The notes below the pieces were generated by a model. It was not told where the DNA came from. It worked only from the letters and a program-made list of their open reading frames with translations, and ran no database searches. Below, in pieces: positions 44,519-53,645 of a stretch of 64,000 bases of DNA (position 1 is its first letter; each line of letters begins with the position of its first letter). Where the stretch lies: contig NZ_VDFW01000003.1 of the NCBI RefSeq assembly GCF_006152065.1, positions 124,001 to 188,000 of the forward strand. Direction: 5' to 3'. Made by a program: the position numbers and the translations under genes. This DNA comes from Amycolatopsis alkalitolerans (GTDB lineage: Bacteria; Actinomycetota; Actinomycetes; Mycobacteriales; Pseudonocardiaceae).

Positions 44519-46419
44519 CGGGTCAGCGCTCCTTTGATGATGTCGGTGAAGACGTGCTGGAGTTCCTCGGCCTTGAACGGCAGGCCGGCGACCTTCGTAT
44601 AGGAGTGGACGTCGACGAGGTACTTCGCACGCAGCAGCAGGGCTAGTTGCCCGAGGTTCATCTCGGGCACCACGACCTTGTCGTAGGCGGCCAGGACCGC
44701 CCCGAGGTTGGGCGGGAACGGGTTGAGGTGACGCAGATGTGCCTGCGCGATCGGCATTCCCTCGTTGCGCACGCGGCGGCAGGCGGCGCCGATCGGGCCG
44801 TAGGAGGAGCCCCAGCCCAGCGCCAGCACGCGGGCCTGACCGCCGCTGGGATCCTCGACGACGAGATCCGGGACCTTGATCCCGTCGATCTTGCGTTGCC
44901 GCAGCCGGACCATATGGTCGTGATTGTCCGGGTCGTAGGAGATGTTGCCCTTGCCGTCGGCCTTCTCCAGCCCGCCGATGCGATGTTGCAGATCGGGGGT
45001 GCCCGGGATCGCCCACTCGCGCGCCAGGGTTTCCGGGTCACGCACGTACGGCCAGAACTCGCCGGACCCGTCCGCCGCGTTCGGCTTCGAGGCGAACTGG
45101 ACCCGCAGGTCCGGCAACGCGGACACGTCCGGGACCAGCCACGGTTCGGAGCCGTTGGCGTTCGCGCCGTCGGAGAGGATCAGCACCGGCGTGCGGTAGG
45201 TGAGCGCGATGCGGGTGGCCTCCAAGGCGGCGTCGAAGCAGTCGGCCGGGGACTGCGGCGCGACGATCGCCACGGGGGATTCGCTGTTACGCCCGAACAT
45301 CGCCTGCAGCAGGTCCGCCTGCTCGGTCTTCGTCGGCAGGCCGGTCGAGGGGCCGCCGCGCTGCACGTCGATCACGATCAGCGGCAGTTCGAGCATCACG
45401 CCGAGCCCGATCGTCTCGGATTTCAGCGCGATCCCCGGCCCGGAGGTGGAGGTGACCCCCAGCGCGCCGCCGTAGGACGCGCCGAGCGCGGCGCCGACCC
45501 CGGCGATCTCATCCTCGGCCTGGAAGGTGAGCACGCCGAAGTTCTTGTGTTTGGACAACTCGTGCAGGATGTCCGAGGCCGGGGTGATCGGGTATGTGCC
45601 GAGCAGCACCGGCAGCCCGGCCTGCTGGCCCGCCGCGACGATGCCGTAGGCGAGCGCGGTGTTCCCGGTGATCTGCCGGTACGTGCCGGCCGGAAGCTTG
45701 GCGGGCGGCACCTCGAAGGTGGCGGCGAAGGATTCCGTGGTCTCGCCGTAGTTCCAGCCCGCGCGGAAGGCCAGGATGTTCGCCTCGGCGATCTCCGGCT
45801 TCTTCGCGAACTTCACGCGCAGGAACGATTCCGTGCCCTGGGTGGGCCGGTGGTACATCCACGACAGCAGCCCGAGCGCGAACATGTTCTTGCAGCGTTC
45901 GGCGTCCTTCTTGCCAAGGCCGGTATCCGCGAGCGCACCCTGCGTCAGCGTCGACATGGCCACCCGGTGCACGACATACCCCGACAGGGACTCGTCCTCG
46001 AGCGGGCTCGCGTCGTAGCCGACCTTGGTCAGGTTCCGCTTGGAGAACTCGTCGGTGTTGATGATCAGCGTGCCGCCGGACGGCAGATCGGCCAGGTTCG
46101 CCTTGAGCGCGGCCGGGTTCATCACCACCAGCACATCCGGGCGGTCACCAGGAGTCAGGATGTCGTAGTCGGCGAAGTGCACCTGGAACGACGAGACACC
46201 GGGGATCGTGCCCTGTGGCGCGCGGATCTCCGCCGGGAAGTTCGGCAGCGTGGCCAGGTCGTTCCCGAACGCCGCCGCCTCCGAGGTGAACCTGTCGCCG
46301 GTCAACTGCATTCCGTCACCGGAGTCGCCCGCGAACCGGATGACCACCCGGTCCAGCTTGGAGATCTCGGTCTGCCGGGTCGCCGACAACGCGCCACTGC
46401 CATTGGCACTCGTGCTCAT
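44515..46419 (-). CDS. korA: 2-oxoacid:ferredoxin oxidoreductase, fused gamma-alpha subunit
   Basis: This 634-residue protein is a fusion of the gamma domain (residues 25-210, starting RVVIRFAGDSGDGMQLTGDR) and the alpha domain (about 245-634, with GTYPITPASDILHEL and FQAEDEIAGVGAALGASYGG). This is the actinobacterial KorA form, which works with KorB. In mycobacteria the KorAB enzyme runs an alternative TCA step that tolerates oxygen. The ATG at 46419 has an AGGGATTCCC ribosome site. The region upstream to the AsnC gene is about 410 bases and non-coding. Confidence 0.93.
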   Translation of the reverse strand: MSTSANGSGALSATRQTEISKLDRVVIRFAGDSGDGMQLTGDRFTSEAAAFGNDLATLPNFPAEIRAPQGTIPGVSSFQVHFADYDILTPGDRPDVLVVMNPAALKANLADLPSGGTLIINTDEFSKRNLTKVGYDASPLEDESLSGYVVHRVAMSTLTQGALADTGLGKKDAERCKNMFALGLLSWMYHRPTQGTESFLRVKFAKKPEIAEANILAFRAGWNYGETTESFAATFEVPPAKLPAGTYRQITGNTALAYGIVAAGQQAGLPVLLGTYPITPASDILHELSKHKNFGVLTFQAEDEIAGVGAALGASYGGALGVTSTSGPGIALKSETIGLGVMLELPLIVIDVQRGGPSTGLPTKTEQADLLQAMFGRNSESPVAIVAPQSPADCFDAALEATRIALTYRTPVLILSDGANANGSEPWLVPDVSALPDLRVQFASKPNAADGSGEFWPYVRDPETLAREWAIPGTPDLQHRIGGLEKADGKGNISYDPDNHDHMVRLRQRKIDGIKVPDLVVEDPSGGQARVLALGWGSSYGPIGAACRRVRNEGMPIAQAHLRHLNPFPPNLGAVLAAYDKVVVPEMNLGQLALLLRAKYLVDVHSYTKVAGLPFKAEELQHVFTDIIKGALTR

Positions 46420-46830
46420 AGGTCAGGGAATCCCTCTCTCCCGACTCGCCGTGTCCGCGACGTCCTTCGCCGGGCGCACTGGCCACCGATACCTCTACCT
46501 TACTTTGCGTTTTTGGTGGCCGTCTCGGGGTGTGACTCGCCTTACCTGCTACTGAGGGTAATAGTCACTTTCTGCTGTTGATCGTGGCCAGGGCGGCGGT
46601 CAGGCGGCCGCGGAATCGGGGCGATGCCAGCGACCTCACCTGGGGTCGAGTTCAGTGTTCACCCAACCGGAGCGCGCGGTAAGAGGCAAGGTCAGCCGCG
46701 TGGCGCGGGTTGTCGCGAGAGCCGGGCGGCCTGGCGCACCAGCGCTGGGGTGGCGATTTCCAGTCAGGTGTCAGGTCACTCTGCGTAAGTACCATTGAAG
46801 GTCCACATCATGGGACGGATGGGAGCAAGG
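46420..46830. other. 411-base intergenic region without a gene
   Basis: Upstream of korA and downstream of the minus-strand AsnC gene, no credible open frame was seen on either strand. A minus-strand TAAGGT (46497-46502) could be a korA -10 box with a leader of about 75 bases. An imperfect palindrome GTCCACATCATGGGAC lies at about 46801-46816. Neither is strong. Confidence 0.6.
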
Positions 46831-47277
46831 TCAGCTTTCCGGCACCGGCGGGCGCTCCAGGAGCCTCGACAGGACGACGGTGGACACGGTCCGGTCGACG
46901 ATCTCCAGCCCGCGAAGCCGTTCGAGTGCCGTCTCGAGTTGGTGGATGTCCGCCGCGCGCAGGTGCACGATCGCGTCCGCCGCACCGGTCACGGTGTACG
47001 CGGCGACGACCTCCGGCAGCGGTTCGAGCCGGCTGCGGATGCGTGCCGGCGAAACGTTGCCGCGGCAGTGCACCTCGACGAACGCTTCCGTGCCCCAGCC
47101 GAGCGCCTCCGGATCGACGACCGCGGTGAAGCCGCGCAGGACCCCGTTGCCGAGCAAGCGGTCGACCCGCCGTTTCACCGCCGGCGCGGACAGGCCGACC
47201 ACCTTGCCGATCTCGGCGTAGCTGGACCGCGCATTGGCCACCAGGCAAGAAACGATTCGCTGATCCAACGGGTTCAC
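46831..47277 (-). CDS. Lrp/AsnC family regulator divergent from ddaH
   Basis: This 148-residue protein has the AsnC helix-turn-helix (NPLDQRIVSCLVANARSSYA to APAVKRRVDRLLGNGV) and the C-terminal effector domain (EAFVEVHCRGNVSPARI, VTGAADAIVHLRAADI). It is divergent from ddaH across 73 bases. The same divergent pairing is found in mycobacteria, so it probably controls arginine or dimethylarginine breakdown. GTG at 47277 begins the homology; TTG at 47283 is an alternative. No ribosome site precedes it, and TAAACA 6 bases upstream hints at a leaderless start. Confidence 0.9.
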   Translation of the reverse strand: MNPLDQRIVSCLVANARSSYAEIGKVVGLSAPAVKRRVDRLLGNGVLRGFTAVVDPEALGWGTEAFVEVHCRGNVSPARIRSRLEPLPEVVAAYTVTGAADAIVHLRAADIHQLETALERLRGLEIVDRTVSTVVLSRLLERPPVPES

Positions 47278-47315
47278 ACGCAATGTTTAGCAGGTACGAG
47301 CGCAAGAAGCTGCGA

Positions 47316-47344
47316 TTGATCGATGCTGAATCGAGCCATAACGT
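47316..47344 (+). promoter_or_regulatory. Candidate leaderless promoter of ddaH
   Basis: TTGATC (47316-47321) and TAACGT (47339-47344) are 17 bases apart. The ATG follows after 6 bases, and there is no ribosome site. Confidence 0.45.
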
Positions 47345-47350
47345 TGAATC

Positions 47351-48181
47351 ATGACCATACGGGTGCCGCTGACCCGCCGCTATCTCATGTGCCCGCCGCG
47401 CTACTTCGCCGTCGACTACGCGATCAACCCCTGGATGGATCCGTCGCAGCCGGTCGATGTCGCCCGCGCGCTGGCTCAGTGGACCGGGTTGCGCGACATT
47501 TACCGCCGCCTCGGCCACACCGTCGAGGAGATCGAGCCGCGGCCCGGCCTGCCCGACATGGTCTTCGCGGCGAACTCCGGCACCGTGATCGGCGGGCGCG
47601 TGCTCGGCTCCCGGTTCCGGGCGCGCGAGCGCGCGGGCGAGGCCGAGCATTTCCGGCGCTGGTTCGTCGAACACGGCTACCGCGACGTGATCATGCCGTC
47701 GCGGATCAACGAGGCCGAGGGCGACTTCGCCTGGACCGGCCGGATCCTCCTGGCGGGTACCGGGTTCAGGACCGATCCGGAGGCGCATGCCGAGGCGCAG
47801 GAGATCCTCGGCGTGCCTGTGCTGTCACTCCGGCTGGTGGATCCGCGGTACTACCACCTCGACACCGCGCTGTTCGTGCTGAGCGAGGAGACCGAGTCCG
47901 CGCCCGCGCGGATCGCGTACTACCCGCAAGCCTTTTCCGCCGGCTCGCAACGGGTTCTGGCGCGCCTGTTCCCGGACGCCGTGCTCGCCGGTGTCGCGGA
48001 CGCGGAATGCTTCGGTCTCAACGGGGTGTCCGACGGGCGGAACGTGGTGCTGCCCGTCGAGGCGACCGCGCTCGCGGAGCGCCTCGCCGCGCAGGGCTAT
48101 GAGCCGGTCCTCGTCGACATCTCCGAGCTGCGCAAGGCCGGCGGCGGACCGAAGTGCTGCACGCTGGAGATTCGCAAGTAA
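47351..48181 (+). CDS. ddaH: Dimethylargininase-like amidinohydrolase
   Basis: This 276-residue protein has the guanidino-group-modifying (pentein) fold. The early PPRYFAVDYAINPWMD segment, DMVFAANSGTVIGG and the C-terminal nucleophile region GGGPKCCTLEIRK (Cys 269 or 270) match dimethylarginine dimethylaminohydrolase and related enzymes. It would turn N-methylated arginine into citrulline and methylamines, or act as an arginine deiminase-like hydrolase. The paired AsnC regulator supports an amino-acid catabolic role. A predicted leaderless promoter ends at the ATG. Confidence 0.85.
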   Translation: MTIRVPLTRRYLMCPPRYFAVDYAINPWMDPSQPVDVARALAQWTGLRDIYRRLGHTVEEIEPRPGLPDMVFAANSGTVIGGRVLGSRFRARERAGEAEHFRRWFVEHGYRDVIMPSRINEAEGDFAWTGRILLAGTGFRTDPEAHAEAQEILGVPVLSLRLVDPRYYHLDTALFVLSEETESAPARIAYYPQAFSAGSQRVLARLFPDAVLAGVADAECFGLNGVSDGRNVVLPVEATALAERLAAQGYEPVLVDISELRKAGGGPKCCTLEIRK

Positions 48182-48341
48182 CGAAATGCCGGCGGGACCG
48201 GTCGAATAATTTCCCTCATCGCAAAGGCGGCCGTCAGGTTTCATTTCGGGATCCGATCTCCCGCGCTGTAACAACATTCCCGGGCTCCCCGAATCAGGGG
48301 TATACGCACGTCGCGTTCGCGAGCCTAGGAGCCAACTGACG

Positions 48342-49580
48342 ATGACCACGTGCCGACTCTGCGGTTCGACGAGCATGGAAAGCGTCGTCGATCTCGGAGC
48401 GACTCCGCCGTGCGAGCGGTTCCTCACCGCCGCCCAGCTGGACGAGCCGGAGATCACGTACCCGTTGCATTTACAGGTCTGCACCGGATGCTGGCTGGCG
48501 CAGATCCCGCCGTTGATCACACCGGAAGAAACGTTCACCGAGTACGCCTATTTTTCGTCCTATTCGGAATCGTGGGTCGAGCACGCGCGGCGATTCGTGG
48601 CGGGTGCCGTCGACCGGCTCGGGCTCGACCGTGATTCGTTCGTGGTCGAGGTCGCCAGCAACGACGGGTACCTGCTCAAACACGTTGTGACACAGGGGAT
48701 CAGGTGTCTCGGTGTCGAGCCGTCGGTGAACGTCGGGCAGGCCGCGCGTGCGGCGGGAGTGCCGACGCTGACCGCGTTCCTGAACCCGGAGACCGGCGAG
48801 GCCGTTCGCGCCGAGCACGGCCCGGCGGACCTCGTCGTCGCCAACAACGTGTACGCGCACATCCCCGACGTCATCGGCTTCACCAGGGGCCTGCGGGCGA
48901 TGGTCGCCGGCGACGGCTGGGTCTCGATCGAGGTACAGCATCTGCTGACGCTGATCGAGCAGAACCAGTACGACACCATCTACCACGAGCATTTCCAGTA
49001 CTACACGGTGGAGTCGGCGCGGCGCGCGCTCGCGAGCGGCGGACTGTCCCTTGTGGACGTCGAGCTGCTGCCGACGCACGGCGGATCGATCCGGCTGTGG
49101 GCACGGCCGGCCGAGGTCGCGGGCGAACCGACGCGGCGGATGGCCGACGTGCTGGCCGCGGAGAAGGCGGCCGGGCTGCACGAACTCTCGGGCTACACCG
49201 AGTTCGCCGCGCGGGTCACGCGCGTGCGCCATGACCTGCTGAAGTTCCTGGTGGCAGCGGCCGAGGAGGGTAAGACCGTCGTCGGCTACGGCGCCCCTGG
49301 CAAGGGCAACACGCTGCTCAACCACTGCGGCATCCGGCCGGATCTGCTCGCCTATACGGTCGACCGCAACCCGTACAAGCACGGCCGGTTCACGCCCGGC
49401 ACGCGGATCCCGGTGCTGCCGCCGGAGCGGATCGCCGCCGACCGGCCCGACTACGTGCTCGTGCTGCCCTGGAATCTCCGGGCGGAGCTGACCGAGCAAC
49501 TGTCCTATGTCGACCAATGGGGCGGGAAGCTGGTGTTTCCCGTACCGCGTCTGGAGATCGTCGAGGGGAAGGCGTCGTGA
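48342..49580 (+). CDS. Zinc-binding sugar C-methyltransferase-type SAM enzyme
   Basis: This 412-residue protein shows the three-part layout of nucleotide-sugar C-methyltransferases. An N-terminal zinc domain has cysteines at 4, 7, 47 and 50. A SAM domain follows with VVEVASNDGYLLKHV (near 103) and IYHEHFQYYTVE. The C-terminal NAD-like domain begins near GKTVVGYGAPGKGNTLLNHC. Such enzymes methylate C3 of keto-deoxysugars. It opens a block of sugar genes, with the cytidylyltransferase overlapping its stop (GTGA). A GGAG site is found before the ATG. The sugar product is not known. Confidence 0.87.
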   Translation: MTTCRLCGSTSMESVVDLGATPPCERFLTAAQLDEPEITYPLHLQVCTGCWLAQIPPLITPEETFTEYAYFSSYSESWVEHARRFVAGAVDRLGLDRDSFVVEVASNDGYLLKHVVTQGIRCLGVEPSVNVGQAARAAGVPTLTAFLNPETGEAVRAEHGPADLVVANNVYAHIPDVIGFTRGLRAMVAGDGWVSIEVQHLLTLIEQNQYDTIYHEHFQYYTVESARRALASGGLSLVDVELLPTHGGSIRLWARPAEVAGEPTRRMADVLAAEKAAGLHELSGYTEFAARVTRVRHDLLKFLVAAAEEGKTVVGYGAPGKGNTLLNHCGIRPDLLAYTVDRNPYKHGRFTPGTRIPVLPPERIAADRPDYVLVLPWNLRAELTEQLSYVDQWGGKLVFPVPRLEIVEGKAS

Positions 49581-50374
49581 AGGTCGTTCTGTTCTGCGGG
49601 GGATACGGCATGCGGATGCGCAGCGGTAGCCCGTCCGACGTGCCGAAGCCGATGGCCATGGTCGGGCCGAGGCCGCTGATCTGGCATGTGATGCGCTACT
49701 ACGCGCACTTCGGGCACACCGATTTCATCCTGTGCCTCGGCTACGGCGCCCACCACATCAAGGACTTCTTCCTCAAGTACGAGGAGACGACCTCCAACGA
49801 CTTCGTGTTGCGGGGCGGCAAGGCCGAGCTGCTCTCGACGGATATCTCGGACTGGTCGATTTCGTTCGTGCACACCGGGATCGAGTCGCCGATCGGCGAG
49901 CGGCTGCGGCGCGTGCGGGACTACCTCGACGGTGACGAGATGTTCCTGGCCAACTACGCCGACGTGCTCACCGACGCGCCGCTGCCGGAAATCGTCGATC
50001 GGTTCGAGCGCACCGACGCGGGCGCGTCGATGATGGTCGTGCCGCCGCAGTCCTCGTTCCACTGCGTCGAAATGGATGAGGGCGGGCTGGTCGGTTCGAT
50101 CACCGCGGTCAGCGAGATGCCGCTGTGGGAGAACGGCGGGTATTTCGCGCTGCGCCAGGAGGTCTTCGACCATATTCCGCCGAACGGGGATCTGGTGGCC
50201 GACGGCTGTGGCGAACTGGCCAAACGCGGCCGCCTGCTGGCGTATCCGTACCGAGGGTTCTGGAAGCCCACCGACACCGTGAAGGAACGCTTCGCGCTGG
50301 ACGAGGGCTACGCGCGCGGCGACCGGCCGTGGGCGTTGTGGGAGAACGACCGAGCCGCGGCGAGATCCGCGTGA
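49577..50374 (+). CDS. rfbF: Glucose-1-phosphate cytidylyltransferase-like nucleotidyltransferase
   Basis: This 265-residue protein has the nucleotidyltransferase opening VVLFCGGYGMRMRSG with the divergent G-rich loop. DVPKPMAMVGPRPLIWHVMR follows, and later FLANYADVLTD holds metal-binding aspartates and GELAKRGRLLAYPYRGFWKPTDT. It resembles RfbF, which makes CDP-glucose. The usual partner, CDP-glucose 4,6-dehydratase, is not evident in the window. The GTG at 49577 overlaps the methyltransferase stop. Other sugar-1-phosphate substrates are possible. Confidence 0.85.
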   Translation: MKVVLFCGGYGMRMRSGSPSDVPKPMAMVGPRPLIWHVMRYYAHFGHTDFILCLGYGAHHIKDFFLKYEETTSNDFVLRGGKAELLSTDISDWSISFVHTGIESPIGERLRRVRDYLDGDEMFLANYADVLTDAPLPEIVDRFERTDAGASMMVVPPQSSFHCVEMDEGGLVGSITAVSEMPLWENGGYFALRQEVFDHIPPNGDLVADGCGELAKRGRLLAYPYRGFWKPTDTVKERFALDEGYARGDRPWALWENDRAAARSA

Positions 50375-50388
50375 CTGGAGGGTCCCCG

Positions 50389-51399
50389 ATGCGTGTGCTG
50401 CTCACGGGGCACAAGGGATATCTGGGTACGGTGATGGCGCCGGTGCTGGCCGGGGCCGGGCACGAGGTGATCGGTCTCGACTCCGGGCTGTTCGCGGACT
50501 GCCTGCTCGGACCGCGCCCGGAAACCCCGCCGGGCCACGAGATCGACCTGCGCGACATCACGCTCGAGCACGTCGCCGGGGCCGACGCGGTGATCCATCT
50601 GGCCGCGCTGTCGAACGACCCGCTCGGCGGGCTCGCGCCGGAACTGACCTACGACATCAACCACCGGGCCGCCGTCCGGCTCGCCCGGCTGGCCCGCGAC
50701 GCCGGGGTGAAGCGCTTTCTCTACGCCTCGACCTGCTCGGTCTACGGCGCTTCCGGTGGTGACGAACTGGTCGGCGAGGACGCGCCGCTGCGCCCGGTCA
50801 CGCCGTATGCGGAGTCGAAGGTCCGGGTAGAAGAGGACGTACACCGGCTCGCCGACGACGATTTCACGCCGGTCTACCTGCGCAACGCCACCGCGTTCGG
50901 GTACTCGCCGCGGCTGCGGGCGGACATCGTGCTGAACAACCTCGTCGGCCACGCGGTGCTGTCCGGGGAGGTCCGGGTGCTCTCCGACGGCACGCCGTGG
51001 CGGCCCCTGGTGCATGCGCGGGACATCGCGAACGCGTTCGCGGCCGCGCTCGTCGCGCCCAGGGAAGCCGTGCACGACAGGGCGTTCAACATCGGCACCG
51101 AGCGCAACAACGTGACGGTCGCCGAGATCGCCGGCGAGGTGGCTGAGGCGGTGCCCGGTTCGCGACTGGTGATCACCGGTGAGGCCGGGGCCGACCCGCG
51201 GTCGTACCGGGTCGACTTCTCACGCTTCCGCAAGGCGGTTCCCGAATTCGGCTGCGAATGGACCGTGAAGGCGGGCGCGCTCGAACTCGTGGCGGCGTAC
51301 CAGAAGTTCGGGCTGACCCGGCGAGACTTCGACGAGCGTTTCACCCGCCTGGCGTGGCTGAAGAACGGCGCCGGGGTCGACGACACGCTGAGACGCTGA
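50389..51399 (+). CDS. NAD-dependent epimerase/dehydratase (extended SDR)
   Basis: This 336-residue enzyme has the Rossmann motif LLTGHKGYLGTVMAPVL (GXXGXXG). The active site includes the Ser/Thr of YASTCSVYGASGG and the YXXXK of TPYAESKVRVEE. It acts on a nucleotide sugar, probably as an epimerase or dehydratase or reductase in the CDP-sugar route. A GGAGGG ribosome site precedes the ATG at 50389. It lies between rfbF and a flippase gene. The exact reaction is not set by the motifs. Confidence 0.87.
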   Translation: MRVLLTGHKGYLGTVMAPVLAGAGHEVIGLDSGLFADCLLGPRPETPPGHEIDLRDITLEHVAGADAVIHLAALSNDPLGGLAPELTYDINHRAAVRLARLARDAGVKRFLYASTCSVYGASGGDELVGEDAPLRPVTPYAESKVRVEEDVHRLADDDFTPVYLRNATAFGYSPRLRADIVLNNLVGHAVLSGEVRVLSDGTPWRPLVHARDIANAFAAALVAPREAVHDRAFNIGTERNNVTVAEIAGEVAEAVPGSRLVITGEAGADPRSYRVDFSRFRKAVPEFGCEWTVKAGALELVAAYQKFGLTRRDFDERFTRLAWLKNGAGVDDTLRR

Positions 51400-51408
51400 A
51401 GGTCTGGC

Positions 51409-52710
51409 ATGTCGACGGCTATCGAAGGCCGGTCGCGCGGCGGCAAGCACCGGCGAAGATCGGCGCTGCGCGCCATGGCGGGGCGGCTCACCTGGGGGCT
51501 CGGTGACCAGGCGGTGTCCAGCCTCACCAACTTCGCGGTCGGGCTGTACGTCGCGCGCTCGCTCGGTGCGGCCGCGTTCGGGGTGTTCAGCCTCGCGTGG
51601 GTCACCTACGGCCTGGTCATCAACATCTCGCGGGGTCTCGGCACCGACCCGCTGATGGTCCGCTTCAGCGGCGTCGCGACCGATCTCTGGCGGGGAGCCA
51701 CCGCACGCGCTGCCGGGACGGCGCTCGCGGTCGGCCTCGCCACGGGCGTGGTGTCCGTGCTCGCCGGCATCGCGATCGGCGGTCAGGTCGGGCTCGCGTT
51801 CGTCGGCCTCGGGCTCGTGCTGCCGTTCCTGATGGTGCAGGACGCATGGCGGTTCGCGTTCTTCGCCGCGGGGCAGGGACACAAGGCGTTCCTCAACGAC
51901 GTCGTCTGGGGCGTCGCGCTCGCACCGGCGATGCTGCTCGCCGCGAAGAACGGCAGTGTGCTCGGGTTCGTGCTGGGATGGGGACTTTCCGGCGGGGTCG
52001 CGGCGATCTTCGGCTGCTTCCAGGCCGGCATCCTGCCGCGCCCGTCCGGCGTCGCCGGCTGGCTGCGGGACCATCGCGATCTGGGCATGCGGTACCTGGT
52101 CGAGAACGTCAGCCTCAGCGGCGCTTCGCAACTGCGGGCCTACGGGCTCGGCGGGATCGCCGGGCTGGCCGCCGTCGGCACGGTACGCGGGGCGGAGTTA
52201 CTGGAGGGGCCGTTCCAGGCCGTCCTCATGGGACTGTCGCTGGTGACGGTCGCCGAAGCCGCGCGGGTGCTGCGCCGCTCACCGCGCCGGCTGCCGCTGT
52301 TCTGCCTCGTGCTGGGCACGGGCCAGGCCCTCGCCGCGCTCTGCTGGGGCCTCGCGCTGCTGTTTGCGCTGCCCGAGGTCGTCGGGGTGCACCTGCTCGG
52401 CTCGGTGTGGCCGATGGCGAAGGCGCTGATCCTGCCGGCCACGGTTTCGGTGATGGGGGCCAGTTTCTCGACCGGCGCGGCATCCGGGCTCCGGGCGCTC
52501 GGGCTCGCCCGCCGGAGCGTCCGTGTGCAGGTCAGCGCATCGGTGCTCTATCTGACCGGAGGGCTCGTCGGAGCCGTGTTCGGCGGGGCGCTCGGCTCCG
52601 CCTGGGGTGTCGCGATCGCCACCACCACAAGTTCCGCCATCTGGTGGGCACAGCTACGCGCCGGTATGCGCGAGCACACCCTTTCCACCGACGAGATGAG
52701 GACGTCATGA
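51409..52710 (+). CDS. Polysaccharide flippase-like membrane protein (MATE/MVF fold)
   Basis: This 433-residue protein has about 12 predicted helices. It begins with a basic tail and LTWGLGDQAVSSLTNFAVGLYVARSL, a start typical of polysaccharide biosynthesis flippases. It probably moves lipid-linked sugar units to the outer face. It lies between the SDR and GT2 genes and overlaps the latter (ATGA). Few conserved motifs exist in this family, so the call rests on topology, N-terminal pattern and context. Confidence 0.8.
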   Translation: MSTAIEGRSRGGKHRRRSALRAMAGRLTWGLGDQAVSSLTNFAVGLYVARSLGAAAFGVFSLAWVTYGLVINISRGLGTDPLMVRFSGVATDLWRGATARAAGTALAVGLATGVVSVLAGIAIGGQVGLAFVGLGLVLPFLMVQDAWRFAFFAAGQGHKAFLNDVVWGVALAPAMLLAAKNGSVLGFVLGWGLSGGVAAIFGCFQAGILPRPSGVAGWLRDHRDLGMRYLVENVSLSGASQLRAYGLGGIAGLAAVGTVRGAELLEGPFQAVLMGLSLVTVAEAARVLRRSPRRLPLFCLVLGTGQALAALCWGLALLFALPEVVGVHLLGSVWPMAKALILPATVSVMGASFSTGAASGLRALGLARRSVRVQVSASVLYLTGGLVGAVFGGALGSAWGVAIATTTSSAIWWAQLRAGMREHTLSTDEMRTS

Positions 52711-53645
52711 CCCCGAGGTTGAGTGTGGGCCTCCCCGTCTACAACGGGGCGGAGTATCTGGCGGAGTCGCTCGATGCCCTGCTCGGGCAGAGCTTCGAGG
52801 ACTTCGAGCTGATCATCTCCGACAACGCGTCCACCGACGGCACCGAGGAGATCTGCCGCACCTACGCGGCCAAGGACTCGCGCATCCGGTATATCCGGCT
52901 GCCGCAGAACATTGGCGCCGCGCCGAATCACAACTTCGTGTTCGACGAAGCCCGCGGCGAGTTGTTCAAATGGGCCTCGCACGACGATCTCTACGGCCGC
53001 GACCTGCTGCTGCGGTGCGTCGAGGCGCTCGACGAGCGGCCCGAGATGATCCTCGCCCACAGCTGGAACGCGATCATCGACGAGAACAGTCGCGTCACTC
53101 AGCCGTTCGACTACACGCTCCGGACCGATTCGCCGCATGCGCCGACCCGGTTCCGCAGCCTGCTGCTGGAACCCGGCGGGGACGATTTCTACGGCGTGAT
53201 CCGGTCCGACGTGCTGCGCCGCGTCAAACCGCATAACAGCTACCACCATGCCGATCGCACGTTCGTCGCCGCCGTCACCCTCCAGGGGCCGTTCTTCCAG
53301 GTACCGGAGCTGCTGTACTTCCGGCGGGACCATCCGACGCGGGCCGAGCGGGCCAACCCGACGATGCGCAAGCGGTGCGCGAACCTCGATCCCAAGCGTG
53401 CCAACAGGTTCCGGCATCCGATGGTGCGGCTGCTCGGGGAGTACGTGCTCGGCTTCGCCGGCGCCATCCAGCGAGCGCCGCTGTCACCGGCGGATCGCCG
53501 CGACTGCTACCGGTACCTGGTCGAATGGCTGACCGCGCGGGCGCGGCCGGGGTCGGGCGAGCGCATCGAGGACCGGCCGCCGGTGGAGTTCACGGGATTC
53601 GACATCGACGCCGTGGTGCCGGGGCGCGAGGGGAGAGTGGCGTGA
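52707..53645 (+). CDS. GT2 family glycosyltransferase
   Basis: This 312-residue protein has the GT-A fold opening RLSVGLPVYNGAEYLAESLD, nucleotide-sugar binding residues in IISDNASTDGTEEIC and a metal motif in WASHDDLYGRD. It should transfer a sugar from a nucleotide donor on the cytoplasmic side of the membrane. The ATG overlaps the flippase stop, and its stop overlaps the pyruvyl transferase start. No membrane helix is clear. Confidence 0.88.
   Translation: MTPRLSVGLPVYNGAEYLAESLDALLGQSFEDFELIISDNASTDGTEEICRTYAAKDSRIRYIRLPQNIGAAPNHNFVFDEARGELFKWASHDDLYGRDLLLRCVEALDERPEMILAHSWNAIIDENSRVTQPFDYTLRTDSPHAPTRFRSLLLEPGGDDFYGVIRSDVLRRVKPHNSYHHADRTFVAAVTLQGPFFQVPELLYFRRDHPTRAERANPTMRKRCANLDPKRANRFRHPMVRLLGEYVLGFAGAIQRAPLSPADRRDCYRYLVEWLTARARPGSGERIEDRPPVEFTGFDIDAVVPGREGRVA

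Noticed and set aside
46801-46816. Imperfect palindrome GTCCACATCATGGGAC downstream of the AsnC gene
   Set aside because: It has mismatches in the arms and lies after, not before, the nearest gene, so no regulatory role is supported.
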